Shown: positions 35,324 through 47,830, counted from the stretch's first letter. The stretch is DNA of 64,000 nucleotides from Siphonodentalium dalli (GCA_032622095.1 CP136062.1:197291887-197355886), one strand, 5' to 3'. A program made the numbers and translations. The notes: a model not told the origin generated them from the sequence alone.

Positions 35324-36746
35324 ATGGCAATGCAAGATTTATGGATGGATACTTTGTCAGACGATGAACTGGAACAAATGTTCCTTGGCCATACTGCTGG
35401 CAATACAACACATGAAGCACCCACGGAGCCCGCTACTTCGACCGTGTCAGCCGTCGCTTCCCGATTCGTCGATGTTTTGCCCGGTGATGTCCAGGCGTTC
35501 AACACTGTTCAACGAGACACAACAAAATGTCAACACTGCTCGTAAAACGGCCTATGCTGTGAATTTGCTGCTGATATTTCTCAAAAGTAGCGAAACAGGG
35601 CAAATGGAATTTATTCCGCCGAAGGAGCTGTGTGAATACATGTGTAATTTTGTCATTTCCGTCAGAAAACAGGATGGATAAGAATATGAACCTGTGAGTT
35701 TACGAGCATTTCTATCATCATTTGATAGATATCTTAAGAGCAGAGACTATGCAGTTTCAATAATAAACGACATTCAGTTTTCGAAGCTAAAAATAACACT
35801 AAAGAACAAACAAAAACACTTAAAATCACAAGGTAAAGGCAACAAGCCGATGGCGGCGGATCCAATTTCTAACATGGATATAGACATCATGTACGAGAAA
35901 GGAGTTCTGGGACCTACAAATCCAAAGTCCCTTCACAATTCTATGTGGCTGGTGTGCGCCTTATATTTCGGAATGAGAACAGGAACCGAGACACGTGCAT
36001 TACGATGGGGAGATATTGAGGTAAAAGTTGACGAGATTGGTTATAAATACCTTGTTTGCAATTACAGCCAAGAGCGTAACACGAAAACGAGGACTGGCAG
36101 TAATCCACGAGACATTCGCCAAACCAAACCAGCGTATGCCTTGGATGATTCAACTCGTGATCCTGTTTCTCTCTACGAACTATATGAGGCTAAATTAACG
36201 ACCGATCTGTGCCAAGCTGACAGCCCCTTCTTCCTCGCTGTGAATCACCAAGGATGGATGCGCGGTGATTGGTATAAAAGGAACGTCCTTGGTGTTTTAT
36301 ACGGGATCATGAAGAATATGTTGGCAGATGCAGATATTGTAAGTGACAAGCGACTAACTCCATACAGCGTCAGGAAACACTTAGTTCAGACCCTGAATGA
36401 TAAAGGAATTCCACCGACACAGATTGCGCAGATTTCCGGACACAAAAATGTTAATTTCTTAAATAATTATTCCAGGATCAATGACGAACAGTCAAAAACA
36501 ATTTCTACAATTCTCTCTAACAAACAACCAAGCAGAAAATCTTCAACCGTAACCCGTGAAATGGACATTTTGTTCAAAGAAAACACCAGCTTGAGTTCAG
36601 TTTTCTCCGGAAATACATTTCATGGTCGTGTAAATGTAAATTTTAATGCTTCTCAGAGTAGAAAGTTCACTAGTAGTAATGAAATGAATCTGTTCTGCAT
36701 GCAAGGACCGAAATCACCTGTTAACAACTATGATGGTCAGCGTTAG
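35324..36746 (+). pseudogene. Crypton-type tyrosine recombinase (KIAA1958-like), nearly intact
   Basis: About 470 codons encode a DNA-cutting and rejoining enzyme of the tyrosine recombinase superfamily, in the group from which vertebrate KIAA1958-like proteins derive. The start is the ATG at 35324. A frameshift near 35505 moves the reading to the frame that contains NVNTARKTAYAV. A TAA at 35679 interrupts it in frame, after which it continues without a break to 36746. The catalytic domain shows GMRTGTETRALRWGD (first Arg), TPYSVRKHLVQTL (second Arg), QISGHKNVNFLNNYSR (box-III His and nucleophile Tyr). The usual HxxR reads YSVR, so His is replaced by Tyr. KTRTGSNPRD and FFLAVNHQG are family signatures. 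Two lesions mean this copy is probably dead, unless an intron removes one. Confidence 0.9.
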
Positions 36747-36917
36747 CCTTTCAAAAGGATCAGAGTTATCGAGAGTGACAGCGAAAACAGTCAATGATTC
36801 CATAGTAGTTTCTGATGACTCGCATTATCACTTCTTGGAGGAACATTGCAATTTGCACATTTGTTATTTATTAAATTAATTAAATCTGAACTTGACACCA
36901 TTATTCTCTAAATTAAT

Positions 36918-37178
36918 GTTTTAAATATGGGACTATTTTTTTGGGCGTAATTGTGTCAACATGAAATTTATGATGTACTGACATTCATTGGGGGACATCG
37001 GCAAGTAACGAAAGTATATAATAAATACAAAATCTATACTTTTTGAGTGTTTTAAATATGGGACTATTTTTTTGGGCGTAATGTGTCAGCTTGAAATTTC
37101 TGATGTATTGACATTCATTGGGGGCCATAGGCAAGTAACTAAAGTATATAATAAACATAATATCCACACTTTTTCAGT
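36918..37178. repeat. 131-bp tandem duplication downstream of the recombinase
   Basis: GTTTTAAATATGGGACTATT TTTTTGGGCGTAA starts at 36918 and 37049. Both copies continue through TGACATTCATTGGGGGNCAT and AAGTATATAATAAA to ACTTTTTNAGT. Identity is roughly 90%. The second copy runs into the palindrome at 37160. Confidence 0.85.
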
Positions 37179-37312
37179 GGATATGGGTTAAATCTCATTC
37201 GTGATGACAAAACATTTGAATTTCCACTCGTGGCTAAAGCCACTCGTGGAAATTCAATGTTTTGTCATCACTCATGAGATATAACCCATATCCACTGAAA
37301 AAGTGTGGATAT
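37160..37312. repeat. 153-bp near-perfect palindrome
   Basis: The left arm ATATCCACACTTTTTCAGTG and its complement CACTGAAAAAGTGTGGATAT close the structure. The arms continue through GATATGGGTTA..CTCAT and GTGATGACAAAACATTGAAT to the centre CCACTCGTGGCTAAAGCCAC TCGTGG. It would form a fold-back of more than 70 bp with few mismatches. The CACTCGTGG centre recalls the smaller palindrome at 45566. Confidence 0.9.
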
Positions 37313-37623
37313 CATCTATATATCCCAATAAACCGATGGGTCGCTACTTTCGAGCCTATCTATTTTTTCAGACATTTGTAACCGAAATAATTTAGACTTC
37401 AGTTTCGTTTCTCTTTTGTATAATTTCTTTGCATTGAAAAACTTTAATTGTAGAGTTTTATGTCTATCAGAGAGAAGTGAGAATACATAATAGCCTAAGT
37501 GTCATGTTGACACATTATATCAGCCTTCTGTTGTCGCACCAGTGGTATACAGTAGAATAACACATTTATAGGTTCCTTATAATTAGCAAGCAAACCATTG
37601 TAATGCCGATAGAAGACACTTAT

Positions 37624-37681
37624 CACTAAAGCAGAGAGAGAGAGCGCGAGGGGGAGAGAGAGAGAGAGATAGAGAGAGAGA
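37624..37681. repeat. (GA)n microsatellite
   Basis: An imperfect GA tract with CGCGAGGGGG and ATAG interruptions. Confidence 0.9.
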
Positions 37682-37689
37682 TGAAATAG

Positions 37690-38060
37690 TTAGGGCGAAG
37701 AAATTGTCGATGTCTCCTGCTGGTACCTGATATCAGACAGAGTTTTCGTCAATACTGATAGTCTCAGAGAGCAGATATGGTTTGAGACATTGGTGCTAGC
37801 GTGCCAGACCAAAACGTACTGCACACTGGACAATATTCGAATTGGCAACATTCCACAAAATGGTAATCTCCTTGGCACTGAATTATCCGTGAACCCATAC
37901 CGTTGCAAACTGATACCAAGACACCATGTTTGGAATACCAACCCCACGAATGTATCATTCGTTTACCACTACCAGCAACTCCAATCGCATTGGCTGAACG
38001 ATTTCAGAAATATCAATTCAGAATATTATTACCGCACTTCATGTGCGCTGAATTAAAATC
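37690..38060 (-). other. Possible decayed thrombospondin type-1-like exon
   Basis: On the minus strand (37764-37958) a frame contains WGWYSKHGVLVSVCNGMGSR followed by a short step to another Cys, then a Cys-rich stretch ending FEYCPVC. The W-x-x-x-S..S-V-x-C-x-G-x-G-x-R pattern resembles a thrombospondin type-1 repeat. The first canonical Cys is missing and the Gly after the second Cys is displaced. No neighbouring exon is seen and the frame closes quickly. It could be a decayed or alternative exon of a secreted protein, or chance. Confidence 0.25.
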
Positions 38061-38289
38061 CGGGATTCCGGTTCGTGTACTTTTTATCAAAATGACACAA
38101 CAGGTCAACGACTCTAATATCCCGAAAGTTGCATTCCATTTGCCCCTCGTGTCATTCTATTGTGTCGTGCTATGCATGGGATATGTCTTTCTTATTTTCT
38201 GGACTTTCCATCCGGTTGGTGAGTTTTCCTGGCCATTTACTACTATGGTCTGGATATATTTACCTTTCGATGTGAATATGAGATTATGA

Positions 38290-39519
38290 ACAGTTTTCCA
38301 CCAATTGGATGAATCTAGTTCACCATTAGATCAATCACAAATCCAGATCAATTAATTCTTCTATCTTTGTAGAAATATCTACATATTTCACCCCCACCCC
38401 AATATCTGTGTTTTGGTGGAATAAGGTTGTGGTAACACGGTGAACATCGTACATCTACACAAATCCTTGACATACGTGCTAAATCTCTTCTCGTGTCCAG
38501 TTTATATCTCTAAAATTCCTGCTCTACGCAAATGGAACATTCAGAGCACAACTATCGGCTCTGTGTATTTGTTAGAAAATAACCCGTTCGATTCGTGTGC
38601 ACCGACCGACAGTTAACCTGCCAAAGATCCCAACGTTGCGGAAGATGCATTCCATTTGACCTGTGCGCCTTTCAATTTTTGCCTTGTTATGCATGGGATC
38701 TGCGACACACGTGCACTTAATGTTGAACATTTCCGACAAGTCTGTGAATATAAAATCACTTCTGGCGTTAGATCAATCACAAATGCAGATTAAGAGCCAT
38801 CACTTCTCGATTTGCAACGACTCGAACGCTTAAAATGCATAATCTGACCAAATAGTTTCCCACAAAATGACTAATTGCAAGACGCTGCTGCCGATGGAAC
38901 CAATAAAAAAATATCGCATTACTCAATATCTCCTCGCGCGCAACGAGTAACGCAGAAAATCCAGTGATTAACTGCGGGACTGAGATAACGCCTAACGTAC
39001 ACAGAAAACACTAGCCTATATCTCACGTAACTCCATTGTCCTAATCCCATTTGGGGTTCGATTTGAATGGGCTAGGCAGAGATAACTGATATCAGTAGTC
39101 ACGAGGATAGACATTGCATCAGCTTTAAATGTTACAGGAAACTGGGAAGGTCGCCTTGAATTATGTTTGACGCATGATCCGTGCTCATTATATCACCAAA
39201 TGTACAACGATGTACTCATTGTATAGAAACAACAAAGACATCCGCGTGACTGATGCTATAAGGACACCGTAATATATTGTGATTAATATATGTTACTCAC
39301 CATTTTATCTCTCTTGTATTTCTCATGCATATGCCACTCAACGAAATGGCTTAGCTACCCCCTGGTATTATAATTTATTGTTCTGCATGCATTGTAATTG
39401 TTTGTATGCTGTACAACTTGTATACGTGTAAACTACGAATTAGGATAATTTCAAGCACTATATTGCGCATCGGGATTCTGATTAGTTGAAATGATATACC
39501 TTGGAAATATCAGCGTTGG
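38290..39519. other. Unassigned DNA
   Basis: No supported feature. Confidence 0.35.
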
Positions 39520-40395
39520 GATCCCAGATCGGAACCCACCGCAATAAAACTTCACATCGAATTCAGGTGAGATATCAAACTCCCATCTAAATACCGCAGA
39601 AATAAAACAACCCAGATCGAAATCCTACCGGGATTTGGGAACTTTACAGAAAACCCACTGGGATGAACCTGAAATTTCGGTGTATATTCTGAGGAGGATT
39701 AGCCGTAATTTAATGGTGCAGATGATTTCGGATGACGGTAATCTTATTACTGCTATTGGTGCATCTTCTTCACAGACCATTACTATAGAAGTCCATAATG
39801 TTTATATCTATTGAAATGTCTGGTATTCGATTTTCAGAAAACTGACAATGCACACATATATACCGAAGTCCTGCGTGCATTTATATATGAGACGGTTTCT
39901 CTTTGACTAGACTATCTCGTGCTGGGCCCACACAATTGGTGCGTAAGTAGTATATATATGGCAGTTACTTGCAAGGTATATAATTATTTGACATGTGTGC
40001 CAATATTACATAACTCATGATCAACTCGAAATGTCATTTAGAATCGGGTGATCATAGTTCCAGATCTTGGGACATCCATCTCGACCAATATTTCGAGAGA
40101 CTAACAATTTACATCTGAACGTTGTGTCCCACATGTTGCCACAAAGACAACAATGACCAGCCGATTGACCATTGTCATAATTGAAATGTGAATATTTCGC
40201 TGTTTCAACACTAGTTGTTATCTACATAAACTTACACTCGTTGAAGCGGGCTACTCGATGTGAACTCAAAGGAAATGGTCAATATATTACGTAATGTACG
40301 ATATATAATTTCGTATAAAATATTGCTTTCGGGATTAGTTTAAATTATTCAACACTGAGTCGTTATCTCGTGGGAATCCGGATACAGAATCCGAA
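39520..40395. repeat. Old third copy of the 846-bp repeat
   Basis: In order it shares CCCATCTAAATA, CGGGATTTGGGAACTTTACA, GTGCATCTTCTTCACAGA, TATTTCGAGAGACTAACAAT, TTGAAGCGGGCTACTCGATG and TTCGGGATTAGTTTAAATTA with the tandem pair at 42461-44095. Divergence is much higher, so this copy predates the tandem duplication. Confidence 0.85.
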
Positions 40396-41040
40396 GCCGA
40401 TACGGGGGCGGGCCTAATTCCCGATTCTAGGTCAGATTTTGAAATCCACGTGGTCTCCGAAATTATGTTTAATGTTCTCCCAGCGTCAAACATGGCTCAT
40501 GTATTTGACACAAGTATCATTTGTATCTTATATTTATAAAGTTCATGTTTGTTGTGAAAGTCATGCTTTTCTTCTATGTGTATATACACGGCACATAATT
40601 TGCTGCCAATCCGACTTAATCGCATCTTTTTTCCAAGTTAAAGTGTGTTTATTGATGAGGGCAAGCATTTCTAACAGCTCTATGCCTCCTGAAACAAATT
40701 CCGAAGATGTTGTAAAGAACACACGAAACTTGTCAGTTGTACAGGGACGTGACGACAGGGGTTGGTTTGGTGTCTCGACCCCACCCCGAACTTTGGTACA
40801 ATTTGCTTAGCTGTGCAGTCATTCATACGTGAGGAAAATCAGGATTCTTTTGACTAACTGTTCCAAATAATGATACGTACAAGCCAGCAAACGCAACAAA
40901 CAAACAAACCCGATTTTAAATAAATACATATACAAACTTATGACTAACTCGAGAGAGGGGGTGACCGGTGATATGTATATATGTTCAACTTGTTTTGGTA
41001 GTCATGTTGCTTTGCCATTACTAATTATTTATTTTTTCAG
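40396..41040. other. Unassigned DNA
   Basis: A 123-codon plus-strand frame (40439-40810) shows no family motif and is not called. Confidence 0.3.
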
Positions 41041-41195
41041 TGTAATAACATATGGGAGAGGGGGTACCCTTAAGTGAGTCAGCACTTGTCCCCCAATCCC
41101 TTTGTATGCATGTATAAACAAATATATGTGTTATATATCATGTGTTATCTAAATTTGACAAATATTTGAAATAAATATGTTTAAACTAAACTTTG
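41041..41195 (+). mobile_element. LINE 3' end fragment
   Basis: GGGTACCCTTAAGTGAGTCA GCACTTGTCCCCCAATCCC, then CATGTATAAACAAATATATG and TTTGAAATAAATATGTTTAAAC ending in a TAAAC-type tail. This resembles the 3' untranslated end of invertebrate LINEs, with an AATAAA-like signal. A related tail (AAATAAAATATGTTTAAACT) occurs at 49832-49920. Confidence 0.5.
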
Positions 41196-41407
41196 GTACA
41201 TTCCAGCAGTTGGAAATTCCATGCATGACACAATATTAGTTGGACATTAATTTGACACCATATATAGGTTGGAATTGTTCTCATTGTTTGATTTTTTTGA
41301 ACCAGTAAAAGTTGGTAATTTTCCAATCTTAGTGTGTGTCAGGTTGGATATTTCCAAGGGGAGCAAATGGAATTCTGCGAACCTGTGATATTGATGTTTG
41401 GTTCAAT

Positions 41408-41423
41408 GGGGGGGGGGGGGGGG
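41408..41423. repeat. Poly-G tract
   Basis: Sixteen consecutive G residues. Confidence 0.95.
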
Positions 41424-42460
41424 TTGCAGTTGGCGGGAAATTTGAGGAAACCTATAGCCATGTCCCTAGAACTTGTACGTGTGGGTCCGTGACTACCTGT
41501 GTGGGTACTTAATCAATAAATTGACTGACATTTCCACTATATAGTCCTGATATACTAGAATAAGCTTTATATTTTTGTTTGTGCGATTGGGAGATGCAGT
41601 TCACCTGCGATCACAAGACCACAACATTAGCTTCATGAGGAAAGCTTTATTTTCCATCTAATGTACAGCACGTTGGCCAAAAAATGCATGTGTTTGTTGT
41701 CTATACAGAGACTATTGTGCAAAACGACTGCATTTAACGAAACAAAACATTTTAAACATGAAATTGCTATAAGACTAGATGATAGCACATACGTGTATTT
41801 GATAATCCATCGATATCATATAATCCTACTATTTCTTGAATAAGAAGAAACATTATAATAACGAACACAGCAGAAGACATATCCATGCATGTTCACATGA
41901 ATTCGGTCTATGGTGACGTATCCGCCGAATTCGAAATCGACATGCGTTCGGGCGGTATTTTATGGATGGAATTATGAAATGGACATATGAAAGTGACAAT
42001 GAAATCGACAATGATTTGCTTCGCCATCAACCGAAGTGCTCCCCCAGAGTTACTATCAATATCGTTATTATTTGGATATTTTCAGTAATATTCTCCCAGT
42101 TTACATTCGATAAAACAAATTTGTCTCCGCATTTAAAATTCTTTGATATAGATCGTTTATATTCTGCAATAATTTGTACACAAGAGACGGTTTCTTATGT
42201 TTTATTGTGTTTTTTAAACTCCGAGGTGGCGAAATCTCGGTTTGTTTACATTACGAACATTTGAGTCCGTAATCGGAATCGGAATCCGAATCTGGATTAC
42301 CACGAGATTGAGATTACGGTCTGTTCGTTTACTGATTCTGCCAAGTTCTGGTCTGTTCGGTTTACCGAACCAAGTCGTACGGGGACTAATCTGTAATCTG
42401 AATCCAGATTCTGAATCCGGATTCTCACGAGATAACGAGTCTGGGTTCTCAGATTCGATG
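41424..42460. other. Unassigned; GGAATC-rich segment at 42265-42440
   Basis: A run of AATCGGAATCGGAATCCGAA, then AATCTGAATCCAGATTCTGA and AATCCGGATTCTC forms a degenerate short repeat with inverted pairs just before the tandem duplication. Nothing else is supported. Confidence 0.4.
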
Positions 42461-44095
42461 TCACACCGGAATAAAAAGTCGCATTGAAATTCCAGAACAA
42501 AATCCCATCTAAATAATAATCCCAATGGGATCCCGCTCGGATTTTGAATTCCCACCGGGATTCTAGAACTTTACCGAAATCCCGTTGGGATGAACCGGGA
42601 ATACTGGTGATATTTTCTGTGGGGAATTAACTGCCAATAATTCACAGGCGCAGACGCTTTGACGGTGATGATACTAATATTAGAAGTGTATCTTCACAGA
42701 ACATTACTAAAGTATAAAACCCCACATGTTATTATCTATTGAAGTGTATGGTACAGTAGTCGCTTTTCGGAAGACTTAAAATTTACGCATACATACACAT
42801 AATATATTATACAAGTGTTATATTACTGAATCCAGGTCCGAAATCTCGTGTAATTTATAAATGAAACAGTTTCACTATCTCTGGGCCCAACGTATATAGT
42901 TTTTCTAACTCTGTCAACATTATATAACGTATGATCAACCCGAGATGCCCGCGGGCGAAAATTTAGAATCCGGCGATCATAGTTCTAACTCTTCGGACAT
43001 CCATCTCGACCAATATTTCGAGAGACAAACAATTTACATCTGAACGTTGTGTCCCACAATTTGCCACACAGACAACAATTGTCATGATATTTGTAATGCG
43101 AATATTTCGCCGTTTCAACACTACCTGTTATCGACGTAAACTTACACTCGTTGAAGCGGGCTACTCGATGTGAACTCCAACGAAAGGGTCAATATATTAC
43201 GTTCATATTGCCCATCACGTAATGTACGATATATAATAATTTGGGATACAATATTACGTTTCGGGATTAGTTTAAATTATTCAGCACTGGGTTCCCAGAG
43301 TCGAAGTCACACCGGAATAAAAAGTCGCATTGAAATTCCAGAACAAAATCCCATCTAAATAATAATCCCAATGGGATCCCGCTCGGATTTTGAATTCCCA
43401 CCGGGATTCTAGAACTTTACCGAAATCCCGTAATCCCGTTGGGATGAACCGAAAATACCGGTGATATTTTCTGTGGGGAATTAACTGCCAATAATTCACA
43501 GGCGCAGACGCTTTGACGGTGATGATATTAATATTAGAAGTGTATCTTCACAGAACATTAATAAAGTATAAAACCCCATCATGTTATTATCTATTGAAGT
43601 GTATGGTACAGTAGTCGCATTTCAGAAGACTTACAATTTGCACATAAATACACATATACAAGTGTTATGTTACTGAATCCAGGTCCGAAATCTCATGTAC
43701 ATTTATTAATGAAACAGTTTCTCTATCTCTGGGTTTATCCCAAGGTTTATAGTTATTCTTCACTATATATGTGCCAACATTATATAACGTATGATCAACC
43801 CGAGATGCCCGCGGGCGACAATTTAGAATCCGACGATCATAGTTCTTACTCTGCGGACATCCATCTCGACCAATATTTCGAGAGATAAACTAATATTTAC
43901 ATCTGAACATTGTGTCCCACAAATTGTCGCAAAGACAATAATGTCCAGTCAATTGAACATTGTCATCATAATTGTAATGTGAATATCTCGCTGTTTCAAC
44001 ACTGGTTGTTATCATCATAAACTTACACTCGTTTGAAGAGGCATACTTGATGTGATCTCCAACGAAAGGGTCAACAGATTGCGGTCATTTTATCG
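42461..44095. repeat. 846-bp tandem duplication
   Basis: TCACACCGGAATAAAAAGTC begins at 42461 and 43307. The first ~300 bp are nearly identical. The copies stay alignable to about 44095, ending after CTTACACTCGTTTGAAGAGG..CTCCAACGAAAGGGTCAA. Small indels (for example an extra AATCCCGT near 43430) separate them. No coding frame is conserved between the copies, so this is a non-coding repeat; an older copy lies at 39520-40395. Confidence 0.9.
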
Positions 44096-45565
44096 ATCAC
44101 GTTTGTGGTAATTACGATCATAGCTGCGTGATAGTCTGCCGGGAAAACACTCATCACGAAAAGTAAACCGTTCTTGGAACGCAGTGTTTGTTGTTAGAAT
44201 TCGTATCGCGTCTTAATTGTGTTGGGATATCCCTGTTCGCCGGCGAAAGACGTCCCTCGTCCTCATACGAGCTGGGTCTAATATGTCGATCACTATTGGT
44301 CGAGTTATATCAATATATGTCGACGACCATTGCAATATGATCATTTTGAATGTGGCCAGCCATATGCGGATAGACAATTAGACAAAATCATAAGTTTTTG
44401 ACGATTTTATCTCCCCGAGTAAACGACATACTTACATGTTATATAATTTATCATGAATGTTATATTTACAAGACATATTGATAATAATATATATCATGTA
44501 GTTAATAAGCAAAAACGTATCCAACTTGTTCGAACACATCCAGCATAATATCTATGCGAACGCTATACCCGACGAAGCGGTTGCAATATCACTCCCAATG
44601 ATGACTGCAGGTTTCAACGAAAGCGAACTAAAGTCAGTAAGTACAAATTGACTATAAATTAAGTTTGGCGCAAATATTATTGAATGCATGTAATTTATAA
44701 AAAAAAGAAAAAGTAATTACAATATAATAAACTTATATGATATGGAGGGATTCGACAACAAGCTAGCTAAGTTTCTAGGTGTCGTCTGCGTTTATGGTGC
44801 GACCGAACCAACAACGTGAGTGTGCTTGATTTTAGTGCGATGTGTTTCAGAAACATTGATGTTCACAGTTAGCGTTTATTTGCTTTTTTGTCGCGCATCA
44901 ACTCCCGCAGTTCGATAGGTGTGTCAATATTAAGGTAAAGAAATTCAGTTTTGTGACCAGTACCGACGCCTATAGTATAGTACCATTTAAACATAAGAGT
45001 ATGCAAATTTTAAAGAAGAGATACCGATTTGGACCAGAGGCCGGTATGTGACATTGGAGAATGTGTCAGACGGAAACGGGATATGAGCAGTACTTATAAT
45101 TCGCGTCTCGAATTCAGCATAATTGCGGCATATAGCTGACAAAAATGACCTTGTGTGCTCGAACGCAATTAGATTCACTGAAGCTTTCAACTCACTCACG
45201 AGCTCGGCTGCAATTTTCAGCCGTAATTGCTAGGATCCAGTGTCGCTACACTCAGCTATACATGTATGCTGAGCTGCGTGTATAATAGCAGACGTTATTG
45301 ATCTGGTCTGTCATATAATTGAGCTATATCCGGGCAGGTGGGTACACAACATCTCATTTCCGACTACGCTCACCCACCCGTATGAACTTCCTCCCCTACA
45401 ATCAGCACCTACGTGGTCTATTGATCATGGGCTGGCTAACATAGTGCTCTCAGATTCAACGCATTGTCTGTCGGTTTCACTGTTGTATCCCATACGAGAT
45501 ATGATAATATTCAGCCAATACCCACACGATTAGATAGACACTTAATCGGGGATCACGATTATATA
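44096..45565. other. Unassigned DNA
   Basis: No supported feature. Confidence 0.35.
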
Positions 45566-45685
45566 TAGAATATACGCATAGTGTTTCTAAATAACACATT
45601 TAATCCACGAGTGGGATTCGCGATTTACAACACGAGCTTCAGCGAGTGGGTTAATTTGTTATTCAGAAACACTATGCGTATATTT
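45566..45685. repeat. ~118-bp fold-back palindrome
   Basis: AGAATATACGCATAGTGTTT CTAAATAACA on the left pairs with TGTTATTCAGAAACACTATG CGTATATT on the right, with TTAATCCACGAGTGGG and GAGTGGGTTAA continuing the arms. The centre holds CGCGATTTACAACACGAGC. Confidence 0.85.
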
Positions 45686-45693
45686 TGTTCATT

Positions 45694-45866
45694 CCACGAT
45701 CTTTACAATGCGATGGATAAACACTTTTCCGTTCAAATTGTATGGAGAAAGTTTAATCCACTCTGCGAAGTTTATGCCACGATCTTTACAATGCGACGGA
45801 TAAACACCTTTCCGTTCAAATTGTATGGAGAAAGTTTAATCCACTCTGCGAAGTTTAATCAACAGT
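45694..45866. repeat. 83-bp tandem duplication
   Basis: CCACGATCTTTACAATGCGA at 45694 and 45777 starts two nearly identical units ending in CCACTCTGCGAAGTTTA. It abuts the palindrome on its left. Confidence 0.9.
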
Positions 45867-46199
45867 AGGCACGTTTAATCAACAGGTGTTGATTACATGT
45901 AAACTTTAAACAGATGGCTTTATTTATATAGTAAGATAGGCGATCGTGGTATAAATAGCGATTGATATTAAATGGCAATAGAACGTGTCACGCGAGGTTA
46001 GGATTAAGGCTAAGATTATTGACGAAATAACCGAGATGTTTGAAGAAGTCTTTTATAAAACATTTACCTACCCGTCCACCCTCCCACACAATAGGATAAT
46101 TTGATTTATATTTGACCGATGTTGATACATTGTGGTGTTGATAAACTTTCATGCTAATCTCCGTTATAACGTCAAAGTATAGAGTTATCACCCTTCCGA
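45867..46199. other. Unassigned DNA
   Basis: No supported feature. Confidence 0.35.
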
Positions 46200-46597
46200 T
46201 TAACCCTTTACCCAACAAACCGGCCAAAACCGGCCAAATAAAGCTTCAACAGCCTAAAATATCTTCGGTCTGTCTCAATAGAACCATACAAATATGGATA
46301 TCATTGGAACCGGCTCCTTGACCACATGGTGATAGTTACAGTTATGCCCTGTGCCAATGCATTCTCTTGTATATGCGAGTCGACCATAGGTCGCCTCGCA
46401 TATATAAGAGAATGCATTGGCCTAAAAAAATCTTTTTTTAACACTTTTTACCATTTTTCTTACATTCTTTAACAATTTTATAATTTTTAATGTGTTAAGC
46501 CAATGCATTCTCTTATATATGCGAGGCGACCTATGGTCGACTCGTATATATAAAAGAATGCATTGGCACAGGGCCGTTCTGTTGGGTAAAGGGTTAA
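46200..46597 (-). mobile_element. TTAA-flanked piggyBac-like MITE with twin hairpins, copy 4 (inverted)
   Basis: TTAA lies at 46200-46203 and 46594-46597. Relative to the 6054 copy the element is reversed: the unique segment (CCGGCCAAAACCGGCCAAAT onward) is on the left and the hairpins are at 46353-46421 and 46499-46567. Arms are intact except CTTGTATATG and TATAAAAGAATG changes. Confidence 0.9.
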
Positions 46598-47439
46598 CTC
46601 AGGATACTTATTTCGAAATGTAATCCTAACGTCGCGTGTCACCTGTTACTGCGTTTGAATATCAATCGCTATCTCAGCGTGAACCCCGATTCAGTATCTT
46701 TCGCTATCTAATCGGGTGCGTATTATGTGCAATATTTGATGGCGCATATCAAATGAACAAACGAACTGACGCCATGTAACCGAACTATATACTAGAAGGC
46801 ATTTGTTGTTATAAATAGGAATATAATTCTGCTCACAAATTAAATCTATAGTAAGTACATGCATTTGTTACGCTCTGGTGATCACAATGAACTAATATTT
46901 ACCCGGAATACACGTATGAATGTATGCGATGTATAAATACAGCTCAAAGAGGTCAAACTATGGCCGATCGCGATGCAGCAATAAAGACCATTCTGGTTAG
47001 TTTTGACTGAGATAGGGTGAAAATGAAGATCGTTCGGTACGCACATGTGTGTGGAAAACGCCAACACATTTCTATCATAAATGTTTCATGAATTCATATA
47101 TACATGTATAATGGATGTGACCCTTGCATCGTGTGTTTATGACGCTTGGTTGTATGATTTACAGTGGAACGATACTATATGTACTTATGATGGCCTATAT
47201 ACACTGGTGTATTGATACCCTGCATGGCACATGTATAGCAAGAACACTTGCACCGCGTCAGGTATCGCCCGCAAATGTGGCTTTTTGCTGAGGTTTATTA
47301 ATGTTCAACGGGCCATGCAAATTTTCAACATACATGATTGGACAGATGTGGAAAGTGTTCCCAAGGATGCACAAGTCTGCAAAAGAAGAATGGACAAATT
47401 CGATGTGGATATCCTTTCCATCAAGGTGTTTCATATGCA
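46598..47439. other. Unassigned DNA
   Basis: No supported feature. Confidence 0.35.
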
Positions 47440-47830
47440 TGCCAGAGCTCATTAAAATCCCAGCCAGTTCTCCCGAAAATCCGCATTATCTGCGTATAAA
47501 GATCTTGTTTCAGGTAGAATCGCCTCATTTTGAGTCGATATATAATTTGCTGAAAATGACAGCATTTTAGTCTCTTTATCGACTCACCATGAGGCGATTC
47601 TGAGCAGATTATGTGTGGACAATGACACAGATAAGCCAACCCACGACTTTTCAGGTGTACGCTCTTTAACATGAGTTTTCACTGTGGCCCGCGCCATAAA
47701 ACGAAATAACGGCTATGACTCAATTATCTGCTTATTTCAGAAATAAAGAATCACATCATCTACATATTTCACATTATACATGTAGGTCGATTATGTGCGT
47801 ATTTGCGCGAGGATATATTTAAAGTCCGGC
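47440..47830. repeat. ~380-bp dispersed repeat D, plus copy
   Basis: The order CCGCATTATCTGCGTATAAA, GAGGCGATTC, GACAATGACACAGATAAGCC, CGACTTTTCAGGTGTACGCT, TTTTCACTGTGGCC, CGATTATGTGCGTATTTGCG matches the reverse complement of 59400-59775. Internally GTAGAATCGCCTCATTTTGA / ACCATGAGGCGATTCTGAG is an inverted repeat. Confidence 0.8.

Noticed and set aside
35324..36746. Phage or bacterial integrase
   Set aside because: Sequence matches the eukaryotic Crypton/KIAA1958-like group and the surroundings are entirely animal repeats.
42214..42555. 113-codon minus-strand frame
   Set aside because: It lies in the GGAATC-rich repeat and translates to reiterated short words; the frame is repeat-derived.
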